Shown here in pieces: positions 25,106-35,735 of a stretch of 64,000 nt of DNA; position 1 is the stretch's first letter; every line of letters starts with the position of its first letter. Source of the stretch: Dryas octopetala (taxonomy: Eukaryota > Streptophyta > Magnoliopsida > Rosales > Rosaceae). The notes beneath the pieces were generated by a model, which was not told where the DNA came from, did no database searches, and was given only the letters and a program-made list of their open reading frames with translations. The position numbers were made by a program, and so were the translations under genes. Location of the stretch: NCBI GenBank assembly GCA_963921425.1, contig OY992835.1, positions 16,182,001 through 16,246,000 on the forward strand. Direction: 5' to 3'.

Positions 25106-25427
25106 AAGAATTTGGGTTAAAATTACTCTTGACGTTTCCCATTGAGCTTGACAATTTGACTTCAAATTGGTTCGATTGAGTGAGTTGGGTAGAATTTGGT
25201 AGGGTTTACAATTATGGGTAGTATTTTGTCTGAATAATTCGCTTGAAACTGGCATTTCAATTTTTTTTTTATTGTTATTTGTGCAAAATGTTATTTGATT
25301 GCATGTCAAAACATGATTGGCAAACAGTAGATTGTATTGACTGGTCTGAGAATGCAATTGCACTTTCGTCATGGACAGTTCATGTATTGTTTACTTAAAA
25401 AATATATCTATTTTGCAGCAGGGAGAC

Positions 25428-27698
25428 ATGGGTACCGCTTGTAACAGATTTGCTTCAACATCTGCACCCCACGAAGCTCAGAATGTTCCCGGTCCTTCAA
25501 CCCCTACTCGCAACATGTTTCGGTTTGGTGATATTCTGCAGCACAACGGGATAAGTTATGAGCAGCTAACTGAAAATGACCTTATAGACTCCGAATTTTT
25601 GTCACTGGAAGAAGCAGACAAGTTTTACAGAGATTATGCCTCGGCGATGGGATTTGGTGTTAGGGTACGTGATGGGAGACGGTCCGTGGTGACCGATAAA
25701 TTCTGTAGTAGATTATGGGTCTGTGACAAGGAAGGCGAAAGAGCCGAGAAGTACATAAACTCACCGAATAAGAAGCGATGTCCCAGGGGCATCACAAGAG
25801 TTAATTGTCCAGCAGCATTCCGCATTGGCTTATGTAGGAAAAGTGATTGTTATGTTGTGAAGAAATTCTGTGTGGAACACAACCACCCATTGGCAATGTC
25901 ACGCGAGGCTCCTCTAATCCGATCACACCGCTCTATCCCGAACGATGATCTTTTCCAGGCCACTTCAATGCGAGGTGTATCAATTAGGACGTGCCAAATA
26001 TACGAGTACATGGTCGACCGAGCAGGAGGCTACCGTAATGTTGGTTACACGATCAAGGATTTGTACAATAAGGTGAATTGTAGACGCCGAGAAATCCTTT
26101 TTGAGGGTGACATTGAAGCTGCACTTGCATACTTGAGTGGGAAAGTCGACAGTGACCCCGAATTATATTGTAAGTTTAGTGTGGACGAGGAAAACAAGTT
26201 GGTAAACTTGTTTTGGAGAGACTCGCAATCTCTAGTGGATTACACTTGTTTTGGAGATGTTGTGCTGTTTGATAGCACTTACAAGACAAATTACTATGAG
26301 AAGCCTCTAGTGTTGTTTGTCGGTGCAAATAACCATCTATCAAGTACTATTTTTGGATGTGCGATCCTTGGGGACGAGACCAAGGAGACATACACATGGT
26401 TGTTGGAGACCTTCGTATCTTCCATGAGGGACAAGCGGCCTGAGTCGGTAATTACCGATGGAGACCTTGCTATGCGCAATGCCATAGATGCAGTTCTTCC
26501 TGGAGTTCCACATCGTCTGTGTGGATGGCACATCACGAAGAATTTAGCACAAAACTTGAAAGACCCAAACTTGATTCAGGCTTTCAAGCGATGTCTGTGG
26601 GCCACCTCAAGTCCCCCTGAGTTTGAAATGCGGTGGACGAGCATGGTTGAAGAATTTGGTGAATCAGAGTGGTTGAAGAATATGTATGAGATTCGTCACA
26701 AATGGGCCGAAGGATATTGTAGACAGCATTTTTGGGGTAGGATGCGTAGCACGCAACGGTGTGAGGGCATGAACAGATTTGTCAAGGACTTTCTCAAGAG
26801 TGGTCCGAAGTTGTTTGAAGTTATCCCAGCTATTGATAGGGGTCTGGCACGCCTGAGGAATTCACATGTGATTGAAGATTTTCAGATGAAGAATTCGAAA
26901 CAGGTGCTGACAACTCATCTCAATGCATTGGAGCGGCATGCAGCAAACTTGTACACCGACAAAGTGTTCAAGTTAGTAAGGGAGGAGATAAATAAGGTTG
27001 CTTCACTTGTGACCGCGCAGCCTGTACAATTTGGGAAAAGTCGCATGTATGTAATTCATACATACGGTGAAGAACATGTTCAGTTCAAAGTTTTATTCCA
27101 CCATATCAAAGGTATCTTAGAAATAAATTGCACTTGCAATCTCCTTAAATCACAGGGCTTCCCATGTTGCCATGTTATTAATGTCATGAAGTATGAGAAT
27201 TTGAAAGAGTTTCCGGAATCTCTCATTCTTAAGAGATGGACAAAGTCAGCGAAGGAATCAGCTTCTGGTATCCCACTGCCGGACAACATTGTTCCCGACG
27301 AAGCACGAGAATTAGCGAGGTACAGTTATTTGAGTACAAGTTGCAACAAACTGTGTTTCCTGGCTTCCAGAACAGAGGAAGGTTTCAATTTGTTGAATAA
27401 TGAATTAAGTAGGTTAGCACCATTGTTGGATGGGTTTGGGAAGCAAGCAGGAGATACCCACCTTCGCTTCCGTCGAAATGCTGCTCGACCAAACAACATT
27501 GTTAGAGATCCAAACATCGTGAGGACCAAGGGAACCCAAGACACAGGAGGCAGACGGGGAGGCAATGGAAGAAAATGCGGTACATGTGATGCATTTGGTC
27601 ATGACAGGCGCAACTGTCCCAAGCGTAAGGGACACCGTAGAGGAAATAAGAACGGAAATGGCAGCAGGAAGATTGAAAGTGACAGCGATGCGGAGTAG
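25428..27698 (+). CDS. FAR1/FRS-type MULE transposase, intact 756-codon ORF
   Basis: Single uninterrupted exon. I take the ATG at 25428 (MGTACNRF) because an acceptor TTTTGCAG ends at 25418; an upstream in-frame ATG at 25371 would add 19 residues but lies before that acceptor. Domains, numbered from 25428: FAR1 DNA-binding fold about 60-155 (ending CVEHNHPL); MULE transposase core with likely catalytic D282 (LFDSTYK), D344 (VITDGD) and E446 (QRCEGMNRF) and the HRLCGWH block; SWIM zinc finger C-x-C-x9-C-x-H at 568-582; C-terminal CX2CX4HX4C zinc knuckle at 717-730. The length matches active FAR1-like transposases. No frameshift or stop is present, unlike most genes around it. It could mobilise this element or be on the way to domestication as an FRS-like regulator. 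Confidence 0.9.
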   Translation: MGTACNRFASTSAPHEAQNVPGPSTPTRNMFRFGDILQHNGISYEQLTENDLIDSEFLSLEEADKFYRDYASAMGFGVRVRDGRRSVVTDKFCSRLWVCDKEGERAEKYINSPNKKRCPRGITRVNCPAAFRIGLCRKSDCYVVKKFCVEHNHPLAMSREAPLIRSHRSIPNDDLFQATSMRGVSIRTCQIYEYMVDRAGGYRNVGYTIKDLYNKVNCRRREILFEGDIEAALAYLSGKVDSDPELYCKFSVDEENKLVNLFWRDSQSLVDYTCFGDVVLFDSTYKTNYYEKPLVLFVGANNHLSSTIFGCAILGDETKETYTWLLETFVSSMRDKRPESVITDGDLAMRNAIDAVLPGVPHRLCGWHITKNLAQNLKDPNLIQAFKRCLWATSSPPEFEMRWTSMVEEFGESEWLKNMYEIRHKWAEGYCRQHFWGRMRSTQRCEGMNRFVKDFLKSGPKLFEVIPAIDRGLARLRNSHVIEDFQMKNSKQVLTTHLNALERHAANLYTDKVFKLVREEINKVASLVTAQPVQFGKSRMYVIHTYGEEHVQFKVLFHHIKGILEINCTCNLLKSQGFPCCHVINVMKYENLKEFPESLILKRWTKSAKESASGIPLPDNIVPDEARELARYSYLSTSCNKLCFLASRTEEGFNLLNNELSRLAPLLDGFGKQAGDTHLRFRRNAARPNNIVRDPNIVRTKGTQDTGGRRGGNGRKCGTCDAFGHDRRNCPKRKGHRRGNKNGNGSRKIESDSDAE

Positions 27699-29479
27699 CA
27701 ACAGGTTGAGCCGCATATGCAAAGTTTCGTCTTGAACACTTGAAAGTCCCATAACAAAAAATTATTATGTATTGCTATTATTTATTTGTAGCAGGATGAG
27801 CCTCAGTGTCGTTTGGAACACTTTTACGTCCCATAACAAACAATTAGTATGTAGAGCTATTATTTAATTTTTAATGTGAAATTAATTTAGATTGTAACTG
27901 TTATTGAATGTAAATGCTTGATTATGACAGTGCTTGTTTATTAAGTAAAAACTATTACAAGGACCAATTAAATTTATAGTCTTTACGAAACTAGACAAAC
28001 TCACATCTCCACAATCTAGCTAAGTACATGTACGGAATCAAATTGTAAAGGAAATGAGATAAAAGGATTCCGCCAAAATATGTTAGTAGGACACACTTAC
28101 TGTCTAAATGTATAAACATGAGCGGTTTGGGTTTTGGTGAAATTAGAAACTTAGTTATAAATTATAGCCCACCCAAGTATGATACAATGTTATGTAATGT
28201 CAATCCATTGTAGCCTGATGTGCAATTGCTTTATTAAAGTATTCTATTGACGCCCCTGTTTGACAATCATAGTTGGACATGCAATCCTAAACCCTCAACC
28301 CTAATACCACTACTACAAATACCCCCCTTATATATCAGTGAATAATTGATGTCTATTCATGTTTTATGGCGATGTCTAGGTAGACGATATCTAATGTACT
28401 TTGGTCAAGATATCGTTTTGACACTGATATCCATTTTGAGGTTAGACATCTTTTTTATTTTAATTCTAATATCTAATAGGCCCTTTTGATATCAGTTTTC
28501 AAATTTTCTAGTGAATTAAAATTCTGACTATGATATTAAAGATAGGACACACATCGTTAATTACTATGGAAATGATCTAAATTCTTATTAAGACAGTAGT
28601 TCTGTTATATTTATCGATATGGTAAATCCATTAAATGCATTTTTGTATGCTTTCTACATCATATTTAATGTTATTTTGGATATGTAAAGTACCTTAGATA
28701 TCGTTTTATGCGCCCAGAACTGATCTACATGCTATGTTTAATTGTATGATTAATTGCACAGTTTGATTAAAATATTCTGATAGTATGAATTAGTAGATCA
28801 TACTTCTGTATTGCTCAGTAAATTAGAGGTTCTTCCTTTGTGCTAAAAAATTTGCAGTTGAATACATTGTTACAAATCAGTTAATTTGTACTACTGTGCG
28901 AAGTTGCTTTTGACTGCTGATCTTTATGCTTAATCTATTCATTAGTATACGTTACCAATTATAATAACCTTTTAACTTGCAAATTCAAATCAAAAACATT
29001 AAAAATAAAAGAAAGGTACAATTAGGATTGGTTTGGCTGCTTGCAACCTCAATTACATAAAGCTTTGGTAGGCTCCTAATTTCATACACTTGATCCAAAT
29101 TATATACACTAGCTGCACATTGGCACATTTTATAGGCTTCGTACAGGTTATTATGCATTGGTTGAAAATTGGCTTTTTTTTTTTTTAACTTTATTTCCTT
29201 GCATTGGTATCAAATTATGAAATTAAGTTCCTTCGTATCTTACAGCTGCTTTAAATTGGTTAGGAATCTCATGTCCCCTTACATGAAGTTCATTCTTATT
29301 TTTTGAAATTTGCACCCAGGCATAAAACACGCCCCTCACAGAAGGCAGCCAGCAAGAACCACATCCCCCTGTCCCACAAAGCAATCTTCGACAGGAATAC
29401 CCCAGCACAAGAGATTTGAAGCCCTCAAACATACTTATTGGGGATGACATGAGGGCGAAGGTTGTTGAAGTTGGTTTGG
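27699..29479. other. Downstream of the transposase; inverted copy of the dispersed unit
   Basis: AT-rich, no gene seen. A run of T at 29169-29185 is noted. The stretch 28200-28290 is an inverted, diverged copy of the ~95-bp dispersed unit; its complement reads GGATTGCATGTCCAAC and then TGTCAAACAGG. Confidence 0.5.
28200..28290 (-). repeat. Inverted copy of the ~95-bp dispersed unit, right of the transposase
   Basis: The reverse complement matches the unit at 25290-25378, so the transposase ORF is bracketed by the same unit in opposite orientations about 2.9 kb apart. A second inverted copy lies at about 29700-29800. The two inverted copies also share 'cagcccgatgtgcaa'-like sequence. Confidence 0.6.
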
Positions 29480-29699
29480 TTAATACATAAACGGGTATTA
29501 TTGCAGCTGGCATCAAAATACAAGCATGTGTATTGGCAAACTCTGAATTGGCACTTTTTGGTACTTTCAGGTGTAAATGTGGATATGTTGCAAAAATATG
29601 TATTGACACTTTGGTGAATATTATTGGGGATACACGGGGATCTTTTTCTTAAGTGATATGCCCTTATTAGGATAATGTGATACATGAACATATGGAAGA

Positions 29700-29800
29700 A
29701 ATATTATTGCTATGCCAATCCATTGCAGCCCGATGTGCAAATGCTATATCAAATTGGCAGTTTGACACTCCTGTTTGACGCTCACATTTGGAAATGCAAT
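29700..29800 (-). repeat. Second inverted copy of the dispersed unit
   Basis: The complement reads GATTGCATTTCCAAATG and then GTCAAACAGGAG, followed by GCATTTGCACAT and GCAATGGATTGGCAT, parallel to 28200-28290. Confidence 0.55.
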
Positions 29801-30554
29801 CAATTTATATTTTAAAACTGTTAGAATACATATATTATGGTTTACAAAACATAATATGTTTTCTTGTCAATCTAAAAGGATTTTGAGTACCGATATTGAA
29901 CTCTAATATATTGGCTAAGTTAATTTTGATCAATTTACTTGATATAGTATGTAGGGGGATGATCGGAAGTGCTTTGTGCATTTATTGGAGGCTTGAGGTA
30001 AATATAACGAATTTTCACCTTACAGACTTGGAATGGAAATCAAATTTAGCATTCCCCGCACAAAAACTAAAAATTGAAACCAAAATTGCTTCCCTTCCCA
30101 AAAAATGTGTTTGTATGAAACTAAAATTCAGTCCCCGCCAAAAATATTGAAATTCAAACCAAAATTCCTTCCCCGTCCCAAATTATTAAACTTAACCCAC
30201 CCAAGATGGGAAAAAAATAACACTATTACCATGTCATTTATTTGTGCTTAGCTTGTATAGCCTTGGCAGTCAGACTTTAATTTATGAATTACCACATAGT
30301 TGTTGAAGTTAATGTGTAAGTTGATTTATGCATAAGACAAAAGGTCTGAAAAATGTGGCTCAAGCCAACATTTTCAGAAAATTCTACCTACTTTTCTGGG
30401 CAAACCCAATTGCTCAAACCCCAATCACCCAGTGGCTAAATCTAGCCAAATCCCAAAGCATATATATATGTAATAACAAAAATTCATAACCACAAAACAT
30501 ATGTTTTATATAAATTGTAAAACATATCTAAAGCAATAAATGTAATAAAAAAAT

Positions 30555-31040
30555 CGAAAGTGGTAACGTGTTTTGCTTGGCTGATTTGGTTACCATTTTC
30601 TTGAGTATTCGTTCAGGAAAATGGTAACTTCGATCAACAAAATAGTAACTTACCATTTCTTGAGATTAAGTTACCAATTCTTTAAAAAAAAATTTAAACA
30701 AATGGTAAGTTTGGTGAAGATTAAATTTTGTGATCGCATGTCCAAACCTGATTGCCAAACAGGAGCTCGTATTTAAGGCTTGTAGAATGCAATTGCATGA
30801 TGGTCGGTATACAGTTGCCTGTGTACGTGGTTACCACATTCTTGATGTGAAGTTACCATTTTCTTCAATATAAGATCAATAAAGTGGTATCCTGGGTTTT
30901 AGGCAGTTTTGTGAAGTTACCACTTTTTTGAGGGATCCCTCAAGAAAGTGGTAACTCTTGGTCAAGATTTGGTAAGTTACAAAATATTGCCTGAGTTACC
31001 AGTTTCTTGAGAGGTGCATCAAAAAAATGGTAAAACCCAA
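30555..31040. repeat. Foldback array 2 (short)
   Basis: Two or three degenerate units of the GTTACCATTTTCTTGA family, interrupted by a forward dispersed unit at 30728-30825. Its last part (30826-31040) matches the end of array 1 (21510-21720) and runs into leader 2. Confidence 0.8.
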
Positions 31041-31474
31041 ATCACACAGAATTTCCGCTCAGCTCACTCTCGATTCAAAATAAATAACCTAGCCTCACCC
31101 AGACTCTATCTCGCCGCCCTCGCCCTCTGAGGCCCTCACCTTCTGACTGAATCCTCGCCCTCTTGCCACCCTCGATCTCGCCATCCTCTCACCGAAAACT
31201 CAGAAACCCATCCCAGAAAGATCAGACTCTCTCTCGCCGTCCTGGCACTGTCGTTCAATCCTCGTTGTCGCCACCCTTTCGCCATCCTCCCACCAAAAAC
31301 GCAGAAAACTCAGAAACCCATCCTAGCACGTCCATCGCCCATCATCCCAGAAAACTCAGACCCTCTCTCACTGAGTTTCGAAACATAGAAACCCAGAAAA
31401 CTCACGCTCACTCTCTATCTCACCGAGTTTCGATCTCGCAGAAACCGTAAAACTCAGACGCTGTCTCGCTCACC
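31040..31474 (+). promoter_or_regulatory. Leader 2: second copy of the GC-richer 5' exon
   Basis: It shares with leader 1 a long common stretch (31264-31474 versus 21822-22055) and the donor CACCCAG|GTTAGGGC. Extra C-rich sequence is present at 31090-31230. It is followed at 31585-31661 by an exon-like segment with a donor AAG|GTAAGA, then at 32490 by the zinc-finger ORF. Confidence 0.55.
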
Positions 31475-32495
31475 CAGGTTAGGGCTTCGATTTGTTTACA
31501 TTTGTTTTTGTAGTTTTATTCATATGTCAAACTCTCCATCTCTTTCATGAACTGAATATTTGGATTTTGAACTAATTCATTCAGGCTCAGAAACAGGCAC
31601 TTGCAGCAATTTACATTGAAGCCAAGACACGTTCAAGTTTGGTTTCAGAACAGGAGCAAGGTAAGATTTCCATATATCAAATATGCAGATATGCTTATAT
31701 TTGTTTTTGGGATTTTAAAAACAAATAATAAAAAAATCACTTACACAAGCGTATTAGAAAGCTAGTATTTTCTAAACGAATTTAGTAAACTAAGTTGTGA
31801 GATTGGTTGCTTAATGTTATGGATTTCATTTATGGCAGCTTGATACCTGGTTCCTAACTTGTGAGTAATTTAGTAAACTAAACTGTTATTGGTTGCTATA
31901 CTTGCTTGCTGTGTTATTGGTTAGGAATTTTAAAAATTTATTGTTAATAAAAACAAGTGATGAGAGTTGTAGAGCTGAAGTAGTCCCAACAGGGGCTGCG
32001 GCGGCTACCACTCTTCAATCTAGTACGGAAGTTACTCAAAATAAGCAAAACGTGGGATTTTTTCTCTTTTTGATCATCTCCCTGCCCTTGTACTTGTTTT
32101 TGCTGTAAAGGTTGGGTATGTATGTAATTTGTTTGTTTGGAGTTTGTTTTTAATTTTTTTGTGCATGTGGTCGGTTTTTTTTCTACTGTCATACACGCGG
32201 ATGTCAAGTTATTTAGTCTTGGGAGGACAGATATCCATTTTAGGTTCTCCCATTTGAGGAAGGAGTTTGCAAAATGTTTCGTGAAAACAAAATGAATGGC
32301 CATAAAAAGAAAGAAGAAAAAGCTTCTTGAAAAGACTATGATTTTTCATTCAAAAGTATTATTATCTTGCTGCAGTTGAATATTGGAAATTGCGTACATG
32401 GTGTGTTATGGATCAAAATTTCACATTGTTAGGTATTTTTCCATAATATGTTTGCAAAGAATAAAGACAATGTGTTTTTGTGCAAGTAGGAACAT

Positions 32496-32987
32496 ATGGC
32501 CAACGACTTAGGTCCACGGTGCTTAGTTTGCAATGGTTCAATGCAATATATTGCCAATTTTGAAGGTAATCAACGTCCAGCCTGGGGATGCGAAGGGACT
32601 AATGTAAGTGAACGTTGTTGTTAAGTTTGCCCAATCCTTAAAGCAACGAAAACATTGAAATGTCATAATGCATGTGTTTTGTATTAGGGTAAGGCTGACT
32701 GCCATGGCTGGATATGGGTAGATGAGTACAGTAGCTGTGGATTCACAATTGTTTCGGCATCACAACCACCCAAAGATACCGGAGTGTCAAATGTTGCGGA
32801 TTCATCACAAGGGTCAGCTGCCCCTGATTTATCTCAACAGTCCAGACCACTGGATTTGGTGGATGAAGAACCTGGGAACGACTATCATTCAGAGTCATCG
32901 CCGGACTGCACCCCTGCCAATTGGCGTCCATGGTGGCCATCTGACTCATCGTGGTCACCTGATCCTGATGACATTTACTCCCCGTAA
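32496..32987 (+). CDS. Two-exon ORF with GRF-like zinc finger, 135 codons
   Basis: Exons 32496-32603 and 32688-32987, spliced at AAT|GTAAGT and TTAG|GGT in phase 0. The protein starts MANDLGPRCLVCNG and has C9, C12, C32 and C41 followed by HGWIWVDEY (42-50). This spacing and the W-x-DE end resemble GRF-type zinc fingers, which bind single-stranded nucleic acid in other proteins. The C-terminal 80 residues are Ser/Pro/Asp-rich and probably disordered, ending DPDDIYSP. An acceptor at 32488-32489 puts the ATG near the start of its exon, and leader 2 lies upstream. I infer an accessory gene of the large MULE, comparable in position (not sequence) to mudrB of maize MuDR. Capture from a host gene is the alternative. 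Confidence 0.6.
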
Positions 32988-33590
32988 TAACGAATGTAAT
33001 TATAATGTGAAAAACTGGTCGTAACGTCACCAAACTTGGCAGGCTACAATTGGGAGGCTTTTTGCAGTTACTCTTGATTAATTTTGCAGTTTTCATGTAG
33101 TGATAATTGCTTCTTCGGTATCTGCTTGGTTATTGTTGTACTAAGACTCAATCTAACTACTATGGATGAAGTGTATGCTTGGCCATTTTATTTTATGCAT
33201 TTTGTTCGTTCTGTTGTTTATGGATGTGAGTAATGTGACTGTGTGTATGAATACGTGGCTGCATTGTTTGGTAAATAAATGACGTAGCGGTGTGCATCCT
33301 GAAAATTATGACAATTAAGTTATTGAGACGTTAATAAGTTTATGTTCGTTAGTAAATATTCAGGCACTCCAACTTAAACTAGCAGAGGATAATTGGGTAT
33401 GTTAGACTAGACAAATACATTCATTTAAGAAGAGATGCTGAAAAACATATTGTCATGGGCAGGGGCTTGCCTCCGTAATAATATGCCTTATAGGAACCTC
33501 AGTTGTGCACGAGGATGCAGTAGACCTATCATTCAATACCAGGCAGAGTAAATGTGTCCAAGAAGGAGGCAGATTCTTCAACAGATGCTG
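32988..33590. other. 3' flank of the zinc-finger ORF; no gene seen
   Basis: AT-rich to about 33420. After that comes sequence that continues into the 'ggcgcgtttccagac' block shared with 19.78 kb. Confidence 0.4.
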
Positions 33591-33750
33591 CCTCCGGCGC
33601 GTTTCCAGACTAGTCAAACTGTGTAATTTTAGATTGCATGTCAAAACCGGATTGCCAAACAGGAGCTTGCATTGAGTAGTCTGAGAATGCAATTGCCCTT
33701 CCGTCTATACACAGTTGCAGTGCGAAACGTTTTATGGCCCAGTGATTCCG

Positions 33751-35645
33751 TTACCATTTTCTTGAGATTTGGTTCAAGAAAATGGTAACTTGAATTAAGA
33801 ATATGGTAACTTGGTATATAACTATAGAAGCAGTTTTGTTCAGAATTTTGGATTGCATGTCCAAACCTGATTGTCAAACAGGAGCGTGTATTTACAAGTC
33901 TAATAATGCAATTGCCTTTTCGTCTACACGCAGTTGCAGTGCGAAACGATTTTTGGCCCAGTGATGAAATTACCATTCTTTTGATGTTGGGTTCAATAAA
34001 ATGGTAACTTGGATCAAAAAAATGGTAACTTACAAATTTTTGACAAAAAGTTACCATTTCTGGAGAACAAAAATCAAGAAAATAGCAACTTTGGTCAAGG
34101 TTGGGCTTGGTTACCACTTTCTTGATCAAAGTTACCATTTTCTTGATCAAACGATCAAGAAAGTGGTAACGTTTTTAGCCCCACCGATTTGCTTACCAGT
34201 TTCTTGAGGATTAGTTCAAGAAAATGGTAACTTGGGTCAAGAAAATGGTAACTTACCATTTCTTGAGCTAAACTTACCATTTCTTGAGAAAAATAATCAA
34301 TAAAATGGTAACTTTGGTCAAGATTTGGCTTGGTTACCACATTCTTGACTGCGGTTACCATTTTCTTGATCGAATGATCAAGAAAGTGGTAACGTTTTTT
34401 TGCCCCACTGATTTGCTTACCATTTTCTTGAGGTTTGGTTCAAGAAAATGGTAACCTCAATCAAGAAAATGGTAATTTACCATTTCTTGAGCTAAAGTTA
34501 CCATTTCTTGAGGGAAAAAAACAAGAAAATGGTAAGTTTGGTCAAGATTGGGCTTGGTTACCACATTCTTGAACCAAGTTACCATTTTCTTGATCGAATG
34601 ATTAAGAAAGTAGTAACAACACTGATTTGGTTACCATTTTCTTGAGGATAGGTTCAAGAAAATGGTAACTTGGATCAAGAAAATAGTAACTTACCATTTC
34701 TTGAGAAAAAGTTACCATTTCTTGAGAAAAAAAAACAAGAAAATGGTAACTTTGGTCAAGGTTGGGATTGGTTACCACTTTCTTGATCCAAGTTACCATT
34801 TTCTTGATTGAATGATCAATAAAGTGGTAACGTTTTTTGCTTGGCTAATTTGGTTACCATTTTCTTGAGGATTGGTTCAAGAAAATGGTAACTTTGATCA
34901 AGAAAATGGTAACTTACCATTTCTTGAGAAAAAGTTACCATTTCTTGAGAAATAAAATCAAGAAAAGGGTAACTTTGGTCAAGGTTGGGCTTGGTTACCA
35001 CTTTTTTGATCGAAGTTACCATTTTCTTGATCAAATGATCAAGAAAGTGGTAATGTTTTTTGTTTGGCTGATTTGCTTACCATTTTCTTGAGGATTGGTT
35101 CAAGAAAATGGTAACTTGGATCAAGAAAATGGTAACTTACCATTTCTTGAGAAAAAGTTACTATTTCTTGAGGAAAAAATCAAGAAAATGGTAACTTTGG
35201 TCAAGATTGGGCTTGGTTACCACATTCTTGAACCAAGTTACCATTTTCTTGATCGAACGATCAAGAAAGTGGTAACGGTTTTTGCCCCACTGATTTGTTA
35301 CCATTTTCTTGATGTTTGGTTCAAGAAAATGGTAACTTTGATCAAGAAAATGGTAACTTACTATTTCTTGAGAAAAAGTTACCATTTCTTGAGGAAAAAA
35401 ATCAAAAAAATGGTAATTTTGGTCATGATTGGGCTTGGTTACCACATTCTTGAACCAAGTTACCATTTTCTTGATCGAATGATCAAAAAAGTGGTAACTT
35501 GGTTTGAGGCAAGGTTTTAGTTACCATTTTCTTGATGTTTGGTTCAAGAAAATGGTAACTTCGATCAAGAATATGGTAAGTTACCAAATCTTGATCAAGA
35601 GTTACCATTATCTTGAAGGATGCATCAAAAAATTGGTAAAACTTG
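33751..35645. repeat. Foldback tandem array 3 (~223-bp unit)
   Basis: Same unit and same orientation as array 1, about eight copies including degenerate ones, interrupted near its start by a forward dispersed unit (33850-33948). Both strands again carry long pseudo-open frames. Unlike arrays 1 and 2 it has no leader after it; it is followed by a run of 25 T (35670-35694) and the right end of the MULE. Confidence 0.85.
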
Positions 35646-35663
35646 TTTACCAGTTCAGCAGGT

Positions 35664-35694
<31 letters not shown>

Positions 35695-35696
35695 GG

Positions 35697-35735
35697 TGCA
35701 GGCATTGCATGCCTGCTGTCATGATAGAAGGTCCC
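35697..35735. repeat. Right terminal inverted repeat of the large MULE
   Basis: The reverse complement begins GGGACCTTCTATCATGACAG and matches the left end (16145-16183) at 29 of 39 positions. It is bounded on the outside by CTGAAACAT. Confidence 0.75.

Larger units (their letters stand above)
16145..35735. mobile_element. 19.6-kb Mutator-like (MULE) element in exon 2 of gene B
   Basis: Seen directly: a 9-bp direct repeat flanks the block, and its ends form an imperfect inverted repeat (29 of 39 positions). Joining the flanks with one CTGAAACAT restores the frame (YVSDTNFIDTG) and the layout of gene C. A 9-bp duplication is typical of MULEs. Contents, left to right: PPR fragment, foldback-repeat array, leader, HMA-domain fragment, intact FAR1-type transposase ORF, second array with leader, GRF-like zinc-finger ORF, third array. 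The cargo plus a transposase makes it a very large, possibly autonomous Pack-MULE-like element. Nested insertions inside it, or a composite origin, cannot be excluded. Confidence 0.8.

Noticed and set aside
19931..35645. Arrays 1 and 3 as long terminal repeats of one retroelement
   Set aside because: No primer site, polypurine tract, gag or pol between them, and the flanking target duplication (9 bp) lies outside with inverted, not direct, ends.
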